Notes: generated from the sequence alone by a model not told the origin. DNA of 64,000 nt from Amphiplicatus metriothermophilus (GCF_900199215.1 NZ_FZQA01000001.1:620001-684000); one strand, 5' to 3'; counted from the first letter of the stretch, positions 45,507-56,010 are shown. Numbers and translations are program-made.

Positions 45507-46234
45507 GGCGCGGCGGCCCCTATTGCGGCGAGCCGGCGCTCGGCGGCCGCAAGCCCGGCCGGGTCGCCCACATGCATCCACGCCCCGCGATGGACGACGC
45601 CGCGCAGGCGCCCCGCCGCGGCCGCCTTCTCCCACAACGCGCGCATGGAGAAGGGCCCCTCCGGCGCGCTGTCGAGAAGATTGAGCGAAATGATCTGCAG
45701 ACCCGTATAGACGTAAGGCGCGCGCGGGCCCGACCGCCAGGCGAGCCCGCCGTCTGCGCCGAGATCGAAGTCGCCGGCCCCGTCATAGCCGCTCGCGGCC
45801 TCGATGGGCGCGAGCAGCAGAAGCGCGTCCATGCGCGCCGGGTCCCACGCGTCGGCGAGGCGCGCGCAGGCCTCCGATCCGGGCGCGTCGATCAGGATCG
45901 CGTCGGTGTTCGTGCAGAAAACCGGCCCCTCGCCGAGCAGCGCGCGCGCCTGCATCAGCCCGCCGCCGGTCTCCATCAGCCGCGCGCGCTCGTCGGAGAC
46001 GACGATGCGCGGGGCGCGCCGGTCGGCGAGATGCGCCTCCAGCATGTCGGCGAAGTGATGCGCGTTGACGACGGCGGTCTCGACGCCGGCGCCCGCGAAG
46101 CGGTCGAGCGCATAGTCGATGAGCGCCTTGCCGGCGACGGGGACGAGCGGCTTCGGCATTTCGTCCGTAAGCGGACGCATCCGCACGCCCAGCCCCGCGG
46201 CCAGCACCATCGCGCGCTTCGGCGTCCGGCTCAT
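45503..46234 (-). CDS. murU: N-acetylmuramate alpha-1-phosphate uridylyltransferase-type nucleotidyltransferase
   Basis: Sugar-phosphate nucleotidyltransferase of 243 residues. Seen: MVLAAGLGVRMRPLTDEMPK with the GxGxRMxPLT and PKPLVPV motifs, VNAHHFADMLEAHL, ETGGGLMQARALLG and NTDAIL with a metal-binding Asp. It directly follows the AmgK-type kinase with a 4-nt overlap. Known: AmgK and MurU form a cell-wall recycling route that rebuilds UDP-MurNAc in Pseudomonas and Caulobacter and bypasses the fosfomycin-sensitive step. Substrate assignment here is by neighbourhood plus family. Confidence 0.82.
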   Translation of the reverse strand: MSRTPKRAMVLAAGLGVRMRPLTDEMPKPLVPVAGKALIDYALDRFAGAGVETAVVNAHHFADMLEAHLADRRAPRIVVSDERARLMETGGGLMQARALLGEGPVFCTNTDAILIDAPGSEACARLADAWDPARMDALLLLAPIEAASGYDGAGDFDLGADGGLAWRSGPRAPYVYTGLQIISLNLLDSAPEGPFSMRALWEKAAAAGRLRGVVHRGAWMHVGDPAGLAAAERRLAAIGAAAP

Positions 46235-47334
46235 GGGGCGAGCTCCGGGAAACGCCGCTCGATCATGGCGCGCACGGGCGCGAGCGGGGGCCGCGCCAGA
46301 TCGCGGCGGAAAAGGGCCTCGACCCGCGGCAGCAGCGCGGCGTAGCGCGTCTTGCCGTCGCGCAGCACGAGCCGCGCGAAGATGCCGAGAATCTTGGCGT
46401 TGCGCTGCGCGGCGAGGATCGCGTAATCGCGGCGGAAGGCCTCCTCGTCGAAGCGCCCCGCGTCGCGCGCGCGCGCGCAGTAGCGCGCGATCATCGCCTC
46501 GGCGAGGTCTTCCCCGACATCCCGGCGCGCGTCTTCGAGCAGCGAGACGAGATCGTAGGCCGGCTGGCCCACGAGCGCGTCCTGAAAGTCGATGATCCCG
46601 ACCCGCGCCGGGCCTTCGCGCCAGGGCAGCCAGAGAAGGTTGTCCGCGTGGTAATCCCGCAGCGCCATGAGCGACGGCGCCGACAGGGCGTCGAGCAGGC
46701 CGGCCCAGGCGGCGAAATAGTCCGCCGTCAGGCTCGCCGGAGCGGGCGCGCCGGCGCGCAGCCGGCGCCACCATTCAGGCAGCAGGCCGATCTCGGCCTC
46801 CATCGCGATGCGATCATAGTCGAGCATCGCATAGCCCGCCGTTGTCGGCGGCGGCGGAGCCGCCTCGGCCAGCGCAAGCAGCGCGTCGATGGCGGCCTCG
46901 TACAGCGCGCGTTCGTCCGCGCCCGCCGCGATCGCGCGGGAGTAGAGGTCGTCGCCCAGATCCTCGATCAGCGCGAAGCCCGTCGCGGCGTCGGCGGCGT
47001 AGACCGCCGGCGCGGAAAGCCCGGCCGCGCGCAGCGTCTCGGCGACGGCGAGGAAGGCGTTGAGATTGGGCCCGGCCAGGCGCGCCATCGCGTTGTAGCC
47101 GAGCCGGCGGCGCTCGTCCGCGCTCGCGCCGGGCGGGCAGGGCGCGCTTTCCGCCGCGGGCGGGGCGTTCATCAAAAGCGCCGTGCGCCCGCCGAGGGAC
47201 AGGCGCTCATAGCTGCGCGTCGAGGCGTCGCCGGCGAGCGGGCGCGCTTCGGCTTCGGCCCAGCCGGCGGCGGCGAGAAAGGCCGCGCGCGCGGCCTGGC
47301 GATCTTCGGAAAGGCTGCTTGCGGCGAGGGTCAT
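46231..47334 (-). CDS. amgK: Anomeric N-acetylmuramate/N-acetylglucosamine kinase-type phosphotransferase
   Basis: APH-fold sugar kinase of 367 residues that would phosphorylate recycled MurNAc/GlcNAc at C1. Seen: DASTRSYERL near the N-terminus, LIEDLGDDLYSR, the catalytic loop RDYHADNLLWL, and GIIDFQDALVGQPAYDLVSL with the metal-binding Asp, followed by LEDARRDV. These agree with AmgK rather than with aminoglycoside kinases. The gene is between tsaE (24-nt gap) and murU (4-nt overlap). Confidence 0.84.
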   Translation of the reverse strand: MTLAASSLSEDRQAARAAFLAAAGWAEAEARPLAGDASTRSYERLSLGGRTALLMNAPPAAESAPCPPGASADERRRLGYNAMARLAGPNLNAFLAVAETLRAAGLSAPAVYAADAATGFALIEDLGDDLYSRAIAAGADERALYEAAIDALLALAEAAPPPPTTAGYAMLDYDRIAMEAEIGLLPEWWRRLRAGAPAPASLTADYFAAWAGLLDALSAPSLMALRDYHADNLLWLPWREGPARVGIIDFQDALVGQPAYDLVSLLEDARRDVGEDLAEAMIARYCARARDAGRFDEEAFRRDYAILAAQRNAKILGIFARLVLRDGKTRYAALLPRVEALFRRDLARPPLAPVRAMIERRFPELAP

Positions 47335-47358
47335 GGACAGCGTTGTAAACGATTCCCG

Positions 47359-47832
47359 TTACGCGGCGACGCCCGCGCGGGCGAGCCGGTCCGGCCAGTC
47401 GCCGCCGCCGGCGAAGCGGACGCGCCGGCCCGCGCCTTCGGGCTCAAGGCGCAGGACGAGCGCGCGCGCGGGCAAGAGCGCGGCGACGCGCTCGGGCCAT
47501 TCGATGAGCGCGGCGCCGGTCTCCAGCGCCTCCTCCCAGCCGAGCTCCCACACGTCTTCGGCCTTCTCCAGCCGATAGAGGTCGAAATGCCACAGGGTGA
47601 AGCCGTCCGGCGCGCCGGGCCTGACCTCATAGGGCTCGACGAGGGCGAAAGTGGGGCTCGGCGTCTCGCGCGCGCCCGTCAGCGCCCCGATGAGCCCGCG
47701 CGCAAGGGTGGTCTTGCCCGCGCCGAGCGGGCCCGAAAGCCCGATCGCGTCGCCCGCGCGCGCCAGCGGGGCGAGCCGCGCGCCCAGCGCGGCCGTGGCG
47801 GCCTCGTGGGGAAGAAACAGTCCGTCGTCCAT
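47359..47832 (-). CDS. tsaE: tRNA threonylcarbamoyladenosine biosynthesis ATPase TsaE
   Basis: P-loop ATPase that supports the TsaBD complex in t6A37 formation. The protein has 157 residues. Seen: Walker A GPLGAGKTTLARGLIGAL (residues 34-51), TGARETPSPTFALVEPY, WHFDLYRLEKAEDVWELGW and LIEWPERV. The ATG giving MDDGLFLPHEAA is used; the extra 47 codons upstream are unlike the family. First gene of the tsaE-amgK-murU-addB-addA chain. Confidence 0.94.
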   Translation of the reverse strand: MDDGLFLPHEAATAALGARLAPLARAGDAIGLSGPLGAGKTTLARGLIGALTGARETPSPTFALVEPYEVRPGAPDGFTLWHFDLYRLEKAEDVWELGWEEALETGAALIEWPERVAALLPARALVLRLEPEGAGRRVRFAGGGDWPDRLARAGVAA

Positions 47833-48019
47833 GCGCGATCCTCGCAGGCGGGGCGGCAAGATAGGCCGGATCGGGCGAAGCGCAATGGGCGGATGGGGCG
47901 CGCGACCGGCGGTAACCCTACCGTCCTCCGTAAAACCGCGCGGGGCGCGATAACCTGCCCTTTCCACGTTCAAGCCGAGACTCTCCGGCGTTGAGAGAAG
48001 AAAAAGAGAGGGCCTCGCG

Positions 48020-48328
48020 ATGAAAGTTCAAGCGACGCTCGCCCTCGTCGGCGCGGCAGTGGCGTTATTCGCCGGCAGCCTCGCCGCCCATCCGGGAGGT
48101 CTTGACCGCAACGGCTGTCATGCCGGCTCGCAGCCCTATCACTGTCATCGCGGCCCGCAGCCGACGCCGACGCGGTCCGCCGCGCCGTCGCCCCGCGGCG
48201 CGGATATGGATTGCGGCGACTTTCCGTCCTGGGAAGCGGCGCAGAGCTTCTTCCGCGCAAGCGGGCCGGGCGACCCGCACCGCCTTGACGCCGACAATGA
48301 CGGCGTCGCCTGCGAGTCACTGCGATAG
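48020..48328 (+). CDS. Secreted excalibur-domain protein
   Basis: Small exported protein of 102 residues. Seen: a signal peptide (about 1-23, ending SLAAH), an HPGGLDRNGCHAGSQPYHCHRG segment rich in His and Cys, a Pro/Ser linker, then an excalibur domain (DCGDFPSWEAAQSFFR... LDADNDGVACESL) with a DxDxDGxxCE calcium-binding-like loop and two cysteines. Known: excalibur domains occur in extracellular proteins of many bacteria; the His-rich segment resembles that of YHYH-type proteins. Function unknown. It is the last normal-composition gene before the AT-richer island. Confidence 0.82.
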   Translation: MKVQATLALVGAAVALFAGSLAAHPGGLDRNGCHAGSQPYHCHRGPQPTPTRSAAPSPRGADMDCGDFPSWEAAQSFFRASGPGDPHRLDADNDGVACESLR

Positions 48329-49868
48329 AAGGGCGATGGGCGTGTGCGGGCAGCGCACGTTACTTCGACGAACTGCGTCTGACAGCGTTGGTCAGGTAAT
48401 ACCGCAATCTGCCCATCAGGCGATCGACATGGCTGTCCGGGCTCATCGCACTTTGCTTGATAACTGCTAGTAGCTTACTACATTAACGCAGGGATAGACA
48501 TGCAGCGCTAGAGACCTAATCATGTCAAAGTTGGGCGATCCCAGAACGCTTAAAAGAAGTGATTCGCTCCAACTGGTTGAGCAGACGAACGTGAGGCTTC
48601 AAGTTGTTAACGGATATTTTCGCAAAGCGATACGCGAACCGTCCGATTTGGAATAATTATACGCGCACGGAAAAGGAACTCCTTGTGCAGGCTTTCAGTA
48701 TTATTAGTGAAAATATCGCGCCTTATTATGATGCAGATGGAAAAGTGAACCCGAACGGAAAGGCCTTTTGGGAGGATATTCATAACCGACTGTCTGTTGA
48801 GTTGGGCCTGAAAAGTCTCTCTCAAATGGCCTATTCCTATCAAACGGCCTTCGCAGGAAAGCAGACTACTGTTTCGGGCGCGTGGCCGATCATAACGGTT
48901 TGCGAGAATTGGATGCACGCTGATCCAGTAGGAGTTCAAGATGTCGATGCTTTCATTAAGGAACGCTTGAGCTTGGTGGAGATTGCTTTCAGAAAGAAGG
49001 AGGCGGCTGTTGCGAAAGCAAACGCCGAACTGCCGCAGCAGATTTTGAAAGCAAAGCTGCGGCCAGCCGGCGGCTTGCGAATCCCAAGCGATCCAGCGCC
49101 CGGCTTGAAAGCATGGAATAAGAATCTTAACGAGGCTTTCCAAGCCAGTGTTGATGAACTGAACACCCGATTCAGGCAGGCAGGATGCGGGCTGCACTAT
49201 CACAACGGGTTCATTCAAATCTCCGAGGATCCGCTGTTCCTCAAGGAAGCTGAACAGCCGTTTTGGCAGTTGGTTTCAGATCCGCTCTGGAAGAACGTCG
49301 ATATTGACATGAAAGAAGCCATTGACCGGCGCGACAATGGCGACCGCGATCCGGCTTGGTATGCGGTCCGCGCGCTCGAAAGCGCCATAAAGATCATATC
49401 AGACAAAAAGGAATGGACGCGCGGCGGAGAGCGAGGAGCCCACAATTACATTGATAATCTTGCCAAGCGAGATGCCCAGTATATCGAGAGTTGGGAAGCC
49501 GAGGCACTGAAGGCGATTTTCACCAAGCTGCGGAATCCGCTTGGTCACGGACCTGGAAGCGCAGAAATGCCGTCTTTTACACCCCAGCAAACTGACCTTG
49601 CCATCGAGCTTTGCATCTCATGGATCAAGAGCCTGATCAAACGGTTCTGAACGAGTTCTTGGCTGGATAATTTTTTCTCTAAAGGTTCGCAAAGACTTTA
49701 ATAAAGCTGGTTGTCCAGTTCTTGCCCAGGTCGGCCTCTAGCAGCATAAGAGATAAAATCATCGGGGTCACGCCACTCCGGTCTGCCGGCGAACCCCGCG
49801 CCCGCCGCGCGCGGGCGTTGACGGGCCGGCGGGCGAGCCGCTAACGACGCCCGATCCCGGAGGAGCTC
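48329..49868. other. AT-richer acquired segment holding one gene
   Basis: From just after the excalibur gene to about 49770 the base composition falls visibly (about 45-50% G+C in sampled 60-nt blocks, against well above 60% on both sides). The single gene is at 48604-49650. The left flank (48329-48603) and the right flank (49651-49868) contain no gene, integrase, tRNA end or direct repeat that I could find; the left flank has a small TAGTA-GCT-TACTA palindrome near 48470. No terminator with T-tract was clear after the gene. Confidence 0.65.
48604..49650 (+). CDS. AbiJ-like HEPN-domain protein (putative abortive-infection defence)
   Basis: Protein of 348 residues starting at TTG (GTGAGG about 7 nt upstream). 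Seen: an N-terminal region (1-100) MLTDIFAKRYANRPIWNNYT with LLVQAFSIISENIAPYYD and KAFWEDIHNRLSVELGL, which I recall from AbiJ-type N-terminal domains; a middle segment with FQASVDELNTRFRQAGCGLHYHNG; and a C-terminal helical domain with KLRNPLGHGPGS, giving Arg310 and His315, an Rx4H motif of HEPN ribonucleases. Codon use and G+C differ sharply from neighbours. Known HEPN/Abi proteins cut host RNA during phage infection. The defence role is inference; alternative: an orphan HEPN protein of other function. No partner antitoxin or sensor gene is next to it. Confidence 0.7.
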   Translation: MLTDIFAKRYANRPIWNNYTRTEKELLVQAFSIISENIAPYYDADGKVNPNGKAFWEDIHNRLSVELGLKSLSQMAYSYQTAFAGKQTTVSGAWPIITVCENWMHADPVGVQDVDAFIKERLSLVEIAFRKKEAAVAKANAELPQQILKAKLRPAGGLRIPSDPAPGLKAWNKNLNEAFQASVDELNTRFRQAGCGLHYHNGFIQISEDPLFLKEAEQPFWQLVSDPLWKNVDIDMKEAIDRRDNGDRDPAWYAVRALESAIKIISDKKEWTRGGERGAHNYIDNLAKRDAQYIESWEAEALKAIFTKLRNPLGHGPGSAEMPSFTPQQTDLAIELCISWIKSLIKRF

Positions 49869-51424
<1,556 letters not shown>

Positions 51425-51487
51425 CGGCGCGCCCGGCGGCCATAGCGGCGGCTTGACGCGGCGCGTTCGCCGCGCTTCCATGAACAA

Positions 51488-52015
51488 ATGCGGAACCTCG
51501 AGGCTGGGCCCCTTCGCGAGAGGCTGCGCGCGCGCTTGCGCGAACCCGCGCCGGACGGCGCGCCCGGCGCGGCGCGTCCGGACGTGACCGCGGCGCTGAC
51601 GCGCGGCGTGGCGCGGCTGTTCGCCGAGCTCGGCCTCGCCCCGCTGGCCGAGTTCCGCCTGCCCAACGGCCGGCGCGCCGACCTCGCCGGCCTCGACCGG
51701 GCCGGCCGGCTCGTCTTCGCCGAGATCAAGTCCTGCCAGGCGGATTTCGAGGCCGATGCGAAGTGGACGGATTATCTCGGCTATTGCGACGCGTTCTACT
51801 TCGCGGTGGGGCGGGACTTTCCGGCCGGGCTCCTGCCGGCGGGCGAGGGGCTCATTCTGGCGGACGCCTTCGGCGGGGCGATCATGCGCGCCGCGCCCGA
51901 GCGCCCGCTCGCGCCCGCCCGGCGCCGGGCGCTCACTCTGCGCTTCGCGCGCCAGGCCGCCGCGCGCGCCCTCGGCGCCGGGGCGGACGGCGATGTCGGC
52001 GGCGGCCTTCTGTGA
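51488..52015 (+). CDS. mmcB: MmcB family DNA repair protein
   Basis: Alphaproteobacterial protein of 175 residues with a PD-(D/E)XK-like fold. Seen: DVTAALTRGVARLFAELG, FRLPNGRRADLAGLD, AEIKSCQADFEADAKWTDYL with the ExK core, YCDAFYFAV and LTLRFARQAAARAL, matching Caulobacter MmcB, reported to act in damage repair as part of the SOS response. It lies 63 nt after the ferredoxin gene. The ATG gives MRNLEAG; earlier residues are not conserved. Confidence 0.88.
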   Translation: MRNLEAGPLRERLRARLREPAPDGAPGAARPDVTAALTRGVARLFAELGLAPLAEFRLPNGRRADLAGLDRAGRLVFAEIKSCQADFEADAKWTDYLGYCDAFYFAVGRDFPAGLLPAGEGLILADAFGGAIMRAAPERPLAPARRRALTLRFARQAAARALGAGADGDVGGGLL

Positions 52016-52039
52016 CGGCGCCGCCGGCGGGGCGCCGCC

Positions 52040-52068
52040 TTGCCTCGCCGCCCCGGGCGGGCTATGGA
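52040..52068 (+). promoter_or_regulatory. Candidate promoter of tRNA-Thr
   Basis: TTGCCT, exactly 17 nt, TATGGA, with a GC-rich discriminator, lying 40 nt upstream of the mature tRNA and just after mmcB. The -10 is a partial match. Confidence 0.4.
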
Positions 52069-52108
52069 ACCGGCCTCTGCCACGCGCCCCGCGCAAGCGG
52101 GCCCGGTC

Positions 52109-52184
52109 GCCGCATTAGCTCAGCTGGTAGAGCAACGCATTCGTAATGCGTGGGTCGCTGGTTCGAGTCCGGCATGCGGCACCA
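52109..52184 (+). tRNA. tRNA-Thr (anticodon CGU)
   Basis: Cloverleaf assembled by eye: acceptor GCCGCAT/ATGCGGC, D-arm with AGCTCAGCTGGTAGAGC, anticodon stem ACGCA/TGCGT with loop TTCGTAA (anticodon CGT), T-arm around GGTTCGAGTCC, and encoded 3' CCA. Reads ACG codons. No attachment-site duplication or integrase was found next to it. Confidence 0.97.
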
Positions 52185-52285
52185 GTTTTCGGCCTTTCCG
52201 TCAGTCGGCGCGGGTTCCGTTCGGCCGGTCCGCGCGCTAAGCCTGACGGCCTTGCACGCCTTCTCACCTCGCCAGGAACAACGCC

Positions 52286-55069
52286 GTGGCAGACAAACCG
52301 AACAAGCCGTCCATCCGCCTCTATCTCGTCGACGGCTCGTCCTACATCTTCCGCGCCTATCACGCGCTGCCGCCCTTGACGCGCAAGTCCGACGGGCTGC
52401 CGGTGGGCGCGGTCTCCGGCTACTGCAACATGCTCTACAAGCTGCTCGCCGACATGAACGACGGGCACGACCCGACCCATCTCGCCGTCATCTTCGACTT
52501 TTCTGCGAAAACCTTCCGCAACGATCTGTATCCGGAATACAAGGCCAACCGCCCTGAGCCGCCGGAGGATCTCGTGCCGCAATTCCCGCTGGTGCGCGAG
52601 GCGACGCGCGCCTTCAACGTGCCCTGCATCGAGACGGAGGGCTATGAGGCCGACGACATCATCGCCGCCTATGCGCGCCTGGTCGAACGCGCGGGCGGCG
52701 AGGTCGTCATCGTCTCCTCCGACAAGGATCTGATGCAGCTCGTCTCGGACCGCGTCACGCTGTTCGACACCATGAAGAACCGGCGCATCGGCCGCGTCGA
52801 GGTGATCGAGAAGTTCGGCGTTCCGCCGGAAAAGGTCGTCGACGTGCAGGCGCTCGCCGGCGACAGCTCGGACAACGTGCCCGGCGTGCCGGGGATCGGC
52901 GTGAAGACCGCCGCCCAGCTCATCCAGGAATATGGCGACCTCGAAACGCTGCTCGCGCGCGCCGGCGAGATAAAGCAGAACAAGCGGCGCGAGAGCCTCA
53001 TCGAACACGCCGACAAGGCGCGCATCTCCAAGCAGCTCGTGACGCTCAGGGACGACGCGCCGCTCGAATTTTCGCTCGACGACATCCGCATGCCGAAGAT
53101 CGAGCCGGACAAGCTGATCGCATTTCTCGACGAGATGGAGTTCGCTGCGCTGAAGCGCCGCGTGCTCGCCGACTTCGGCGCCGGCGCGAAGGACGGGGCC
53201 GGCGACGCGCCTGCCCCCGCGGCGCCCGCCGAGACCGCCTATGAGACGGTCTTCGACGAGCAGGCGCTCGCGCGCTGGATCGACGAGGCGCGCGAACGGG
53301 GAATCGTCGCCTTCGATACGGAGACGGACAGTCTCGACGCGATGCGCGCGCGGCTCGTCGGGTTCTCGCTGGCGACGGCGCCGGGGCGGGCCTGCTACGT
53401 TCCGCTCGGCCATGGCGGGGAAGGGCTCGCCCTCGACGACGCCGACATCGAAAAGCAGATGCCGCTGGAGGCCGCGCTTGAAGTTCTCAAGCCGCTGCTC
53501 GAAGACCCGTCCGTGCTGAAGGTCGGGCAGAACGTCAAATATGACGCGCTCGTCATGGCGCGGCATGGAATCGCCGTCGCCCCCTTCGACGACACCATGC
53601 TGATCTCCTACGCGCTGGACAGCGGGCGCGGCGGGCACGGCATGGACGAGCTCGCCAAGCGCCATCTCGGCCTCGACACGATCAAGTTCGCGCAGGTCGC
53701 CGGCAGCGGCAAGAAACAGAAGACCTTCAACGAGGTCGCGATCGCCAAGGCGACGGAGTACGCCGCCGAGGACGCGGACATGACGCTGCGGCTCTTTCAC
53801 GTTCTCAAGCCGCGGCTCGCCGACGAAAAGAAATGCGTCGTGTACGAAACGCTTGAGCGCCCGCTCGTTCCTGTCGTCATGGAGATGGAGCGCGCCGGCG
53901 TGAAGGTCGATCCCGACTCGCTCTCGCGCCTGTCCGCCGATTTCGCCCAGCGGATGGCGGCCTACGAGGCCGAAGCGATGGAGCTGGCGGGCGAAGAGTT
54001 CAATATCGGCTCGCCCAAGCAGATTTCGGAGATCCTGTTCGGCAAGCTCGGCCTGCCGGGCGGGCGCAAGACGGCGGGCGGGGCCTGGTCGACCAAGGCC
54101 GACGTGCTTGAGGAGCTCGCCGCCGCGGGCCATCCGCTGCCGCGCGCGATCCTCAACTGGCGGGGGCTTTCAAAGCTCAAGAGCACCTATACGGACGCGC
54201 TGCCGCAGGCGATCAACCCCGAAACGGGGCGCATACACACCTCCTATTCGCTCGCGGCGACGACGACGGGCCGGCTCGCCTCGACCGACCCCAATCTACA
54301 GAACATCCCGATACGGACGGACGACGGGCGGAAGATCCGCGAAGCGTTCATCGCCGAGAAAGGGAACGTCCTCATCTCGGCCGACTACAGCCAGATCGAG
54401 CTGCGCCTGCTCGCCCATATCGCCGACATCAAGGCGATGAAACAGGCTTTCGAGGACGGCCTCGACATTCACGCCATGACGGCGTCGGAGATGTTCGGCA
54501 TGCCGATCAAGGGCATGGACCCCATGGTGCGCCGGCGCGCCAAGGCGATCAATTTCGGCATCATCTACGGCATTTCGGCTTACGGTCTGGCCAACCAGCT
54601 CGGCATCGCGCGCGGCGAGGCGAAGGAGTACATCGAACGCTATTTCAGGAAGTTTCCCGGCATCAGGCGGTATATGGACGAAACCATCCGCCGGGCGCGC
54701 GCCGAAGGCCATGTGGAGACCGTCTTCGGCCGTCGCATCCATGTCGGCGCCATCAACGACAAGAATCAGGCGATGCGCAATTACGCCGAAAGGCAGGCCA
54801 TCAACGCGCCGATTCAGGGCTCGGCCGCCGACGTCATCCGCCGGGCGATGATCCGCATGCCCGCCGCGCTCGCGAGAGCGAAGCTGCAGGCGAGGATGCT
54901 CCTGCAGGTGCATGACGAGCTCATTTTCGAAGCGCCCAAGGGCGAGGCCGCCGAGACCCGCCGGCTCGTCGCGGCGGTGATGGAAAAGGCGCCCTCGCCG
55001 GCGGTCGCGCTTTCCGTCCCGCTGGTCGTCGACACGGGCGAGGGCCGAAGCTGGTCGGAGGCGCATTGA
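52286..55069 (+). CDS. polA: DNA polymerase I
   Basis: Repair and Okazaki-fragment polymerase. The protein has 927 residues with a GTG start and CAGGAA upstream. Seen: the 5'-3' exonuclease domain (1-290, with YLVDGSSYIFRAYHALPP, SSDKDLMQLV and a helix-hairpin-helix GVPGIGVKTAAQL), the proofreading domain (about 315-500) intact in FDTETDSLD, NVKYDALVMA and YAAEDADMTL, and the polymerase domain with TGRLASTDPNLQNIPIR, SADYSQIELRLLAHI, RRRAKAINFGIIYGIS and LLQVHDELIFE. Full length, apparently monocistronic. Confidence 0.98.
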   Translation: MADKPNKPSIRLYLVDGSSYIFRAYHALPPLTRKSDGLPVGAVSGYCNMLYKLLADMNDGHDPTHLAVIFDFSAKTFRNDLYPEYKANRPEPPEDLVPQFPLVREATRAFNVPCIETEGYEADDIIAAYARLVERAGGEVVIVSSDKDLMQLVSDRVTLFDTMKNRRIGRVEVIEKFGVPPEKVVDVQALAGDSSDNVPGVPGIGVKTAAQLIQEYGDLETLLARAGEIKQNKRRESLIEHADKARISKQLVTLRDDAPLEFSLDDIRMPKIEPDKLIAFLDEMEFAALKRRVLADFGAGAKDGAGDAPAPAAPAETAYETVFDEQALARWIDEARERGIVAFDTETDSLDAMRARLVGFSLATAPGRACYVPLGHGGEGLALDDADIEKQMPLEAALEVLKPLLEDPSVLKVGQNVKYDALVMARHGIAVAPFDDTMLISYALDSGRGGHGMDELAKRHLGLDTIKFAQVAGSGKKQKTFNEVAIAKATEYAAEDADMTLRLFHVLKPRLADEKKCVVYETLERPLVPVVMEMERAGVKVDPDSLSRLSADFAQRMAAYEAEAMELAGEEFNIGSPKQISEILFGKLGLPGGRKTAGGAWSTKADVLEELAAAGHPLPRAILNWRGLSKLKSTYTDALPQAINPETGRIHTSYSLAATTTGRLASTDPNLQNIPIRTDDGRKIREAFIAEKGNVLISADYSQIELRLLAHIADIKAMKQAFEDGLDIHAMTASEMFGMPIKGMDPMVRRRAKAINFGIIYGISAYGLANQLGIARGEAKEYIERYFRKFPGIRRYMDETIRRARAEGHVETVFGRRIHVGAINDKNQAMRNYAERQAINAPIQGSAADVIRRAMIRMPAALARAKLQARMLLQVHDELIFEAPKGEAAETRRLVAAVMEKAPSPAVALSVPLVVDTGEGRSWSEAH

Positions 55070-55122
55070 AGCGCGCCGCCTACGGATTTAATCTGCGCCC
55101 CGCAGGAAAGGCTGCCGCCGCA

Positions 55123-56010
55123 TCAGCCCCACGGGCCGGCGGGCGCGGCGGGCTGCGCGACGCCCATGCGCCGCGCCATGTCCATCAACCGGTCGATGCG
55201 GTTCTGCGTCGAGGGATGGGTCGAGAACAGATTGTCCGCGCCCTGACCGGACAGCGGGTTGACGATCATGAGCTGGCCCGTTTCGGGATGACGCTCCGCG
55301 ATCTCGTTGGGGATGCGCGCGGCGCCGCGCGCGATCTTCGCCAGCGCCGAGGCGAGCCATTCGGGATGACCGCAGATCTCCGCCCCGAGGCGATCGGCCG
55401 CGTATTCGCGTCCGCGCGAGATGGCGAACTGCACCAGCGCGGCGGCGAGCGGCGCGAGGATCATGATCGCGAGCGCGCCGATGAGCCCGCCGTTGTTGCG
55501 GTTGCCGCCGAAGAACATGGCGAAGTTCGCCAGCGTCGTGATCGCGCCGGCGAGGGTGGCCGTCACCGTCATGGTCAGCGTGTCGCGGTTCTTCACATGG
55601 GCCAGCTCGTGCGCCATCACGCCGGCGATCTCTTCGTCGTTCAGCATGCGCAGCAGGCCGGCGGTCGCGGCGACGGCGGCGTTCTCGGGGTTGCGCCCGG
55701 TGGCGAAGGCGTTGGGCTGCTCGGAGTTGATGAGATAGATCTTCGGTTGCGGCAGGCCGGCCCGCGCGGCGAGGGCGCGGGTGATCTCCACGAAGCGGCG
55801 CACCGCGCCGGAGGCGTGGGACTCGTCGACCTCCTCGGCGCGATACATGCGCAGCACGATCTTGTCGGCGTTCCAGTAGGCGAAGAAGTTGGCGACGCCC
55901 GCGAAGCCGAGCGCCAGGACCATCCCGCCGGTCCCGCCGAGGAGCCAGCCGACCACGCCGAACAGCGCGGTCAGCGCGGCGAGCAGCATGCCGGTGCGCA
56001 GAAAGTTCAT
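55123..56010 (-). CDS. htpX: Membrane zinc protease HtpX
   Basis: M48 metalloprotease of the inner membrane that degrades misfolded membrane proteins. The protein has 295 residues. Seen: N-terminal membrane helices, [25 protein letters not shown] (His134, Glu135, His138), [20 protein letters not shown] with a further membrane helix, and the third ligand Glu in [15 protein letters not shown]. The C-terminal [13 protein letters not shown] is typical. It is convergent with polA and divergent from the DUF1674 gene. Confidence 0.95.
   Translation of the reverse strand: MNFLRTGMLLAALTALFGVVGWLLGGTGGMVLALGFAGVANFFAYWNADKIVLRMYRAEEVDESHASGAVRRFVEITRALAARAGLPQPKIYLINSEQPNAFATGRNPENAAVAATAGLLRMLNDEEIAGVMAHELAHVKNRDTLTMTVTATLAGAITTLANFAMFFGGNRNNGGLIGALAIMILAPLAAALVQFAISRGREYAADRLGAEICGHPEWLASALAKIARGAARIPNEIAERHPETGQLMIVNPLSGQGADNLFSTHPSTQNRIDRLMDMARRMGVAQPAAPAGPWG

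Noticed and set aside
46231-47334. Phosphotransferase as an antibiotic kinase
   Set aside because: The IDFQDA...PAYDL wording and the adjacent MurU-type gene point to cell-wall sugar recycling.
52109-52184. tRNA-Thr as an integration site
   Set aside because: No integrase, no repeated 3' tRNA fragment and no composition change on either side of the tRNA. The AT-richer island is more than 2 kb away.
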